NCBI GenBank assembly: GCA_016280345.1
Contig: JAEEGN010000213.1
Span: forward strand, 1-5,458
Length of the DNA: 5,458 nucleotides
Direction: 5' to 3'
From: Selenomonadaceae bacterium
Lineage (GTDB): Bacteria; Bacillota; Negativicutes; Selenomonadales; Selenomonadaceae
Made by a program: the position numbers and the translations under genes. Shown piece by piece: positions 5,226 through 5,458 of the stretch. The notes beneath the pieces are model-generated. The model was given only the letters and a program-made list of their open reading frames with translations. It did not search any database and was not told the DNA's origin. Each line of letters opens with the position of its first letter. Positions within the stretch are counted from its first letter, which is position 1.

Positions 5226-5255
5226 TTGCCCCCGGACGATTCGTTGTGGTATCAT
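5226..5255 (+). promoter_or_regulatory. Promoter of the Tat-exported protein gene (extended -10)
   Basis: -35 TTGCCC (5226-5231), an 18-bp spacer and -10 TATCAT (5250-5255), with a TGG just before it making an extended -10 (TGnTATCAT). It starts right after the transporter terminator, so the next gene is an independent unit, with a start near 5262 and a leader of about 35 nt. Confidence 0.65.
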
Positions 5256-5272
5256 TTAGCTGTCATCGAAAC

Positions 5273-5294
5273 AAAAACCTGCAGGGAGGTTTTT
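5273..5294 (+). promoter_or_regulatory. Leader hairpin covering the Shine-Dalgarno of the Tat-exported gene
   Basis: AAAAACCT (5273-5280) and AGGTTTTT (5287-5294) form a perfect 8-bp stem over a GCAGGG loop. The Shine-Dalgarno AGGGAGGT (5283-5290), 6 bases before the ATG at 5297, is split between the loop and the 3' arm. The fold would compete with ribosome binding. The stem is mostly A-U, so it may be only marginally stable; a regulatory role is inference. Confidence 0.5.
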
Positions 5295-5296
5295 CC

Positions 5297-5458
5297 ATGC
5301 CTCAGAAAATCGATCTTCCCATCACCCGCCGCGCGTTCATGAAGATGGCGGCGGCCGCCGCCGGCAGTCTGGCCGCGTCCCCGCTGCTCCCGACGGCCAC
5401 CGCCGCAGCCGCCCCCACGGCTGGCCGCGACGGCGATACCCTTTCCTACGCGGGAAAA
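5297..5458 (+). CDS. Tat-exported protein, N-terminal part only (3' end off window)
   Basis: Only 54 codons are present. Residues 10-16, TRRAFMK, fit the twin-arginine consensus (S/T-R-R-x-F-x-K) exactly. An Ala-rich hydrophobic stretch (17-31) and a likely signal-peptidase region near TATAAAAP (33-40) follow. The folded protein would therefore be exported by the Tat pathway, usually with a redox cofactor already bound. The mature start, about TAGRDGDTLSYAGK, is too short to assign a family. Flavin-containing reductases, other redox enzymes and hydrolases are all possible. The start is supported by AGGGAGGT 6 bases upstream and by the signal peptide. The gene lies downstream of the DcuC-type transporter but is separated by a terminator and its own promoter. 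A periplasmic reductase using the transported carboxylate is a tempting idea without direct evidence. Confidence 0.8.
   Translation, partial: MPQKIDLPITRRAFMKMAAAAAGSLAASPLLPTATAAAAPTAGRDGDTLSYAGK

Noticed and set aside
3717..5255. A 512-codon open frame antisense to the transporter
   Set aside because: It is very rich in Gly, His and Asp with no recognisable domain, runs through the transporter terminator and promoter, and mirrors the GC-rich third positions of the real gene.

Overview
The window is a GC-rich bacterial chromosomal segment with ordinary protein-coding organisation: six genes, two of them cut by the window edges, and no RNA gene, mobile element or CRISPR array that I can see. 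Every intact 5' end has a purine-rich Shine-Dalgarno (AGGAGG-like), and the promoters are sigma-A/70-like with 17-18 bp spacers. Intrinsic terminators are strong. Reverse rubrerythrin, a DcuC-family carrier and a twin-arginine signal protein together suggest an anaerobe. I infer a high-GC anaerobic member of the Bacillota, perhaps Negativicutes; Synergistota is a less likely alternative. The lineage is inference only.

Layout. Positions 1-669 (minus) hold the 5' part of a left-handed beta-helix (hexapeptide) acyltransferase-like protein with a C-terminal extension running off the window. Divergent from it, 905-1465 (plus) encodes a 186-residue protein of unknown function with an HExxH motif and two CxxC pairs; it ends in a perfect 17-bp terminator hairpin. 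Facing it, 1741-2283 (minus) is a reverse rubrerythrin with its own promoter and a separate terminator at 1599-1637. Upstream on the same strand, 2443-3693 is a zinc-dependent M20 amidohydrolase of the N-carbamoyl-L-amino-acid hydrolase/allantoate amidohydrolase type. It ends in its own terminator just before the rubrerythrin promoter.

A 188-bp divergent intergenic region (3694-3881) carries a promoter in each direction and short palindromes. It separates the amidohydrolase from a DcuC-family carboxylate transporter (3882-5147, plus). A strong terminator and a new extended -10 promoter follow, then the first 54 codons of a Tat-exported protein (5297 to the window end).

How the genes may work together: the divergent transporter and amidohydrolase plausibly form a small uptake-and-hydrolysis module for an N-carbamoyl or ureido acid, with the substrate unknown. 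Rubrerythrin is a stand-alone peroxide-defence gene. Each gene appears to be its own transcription unit. I did not find a clearly novel system. The most unusual items are the HExxH/CxxC protein, a beta-helix acyltransferase domain with no histidine, and a hairpin that would cover the Shine-Dalgarno of the Tat-exported gene.
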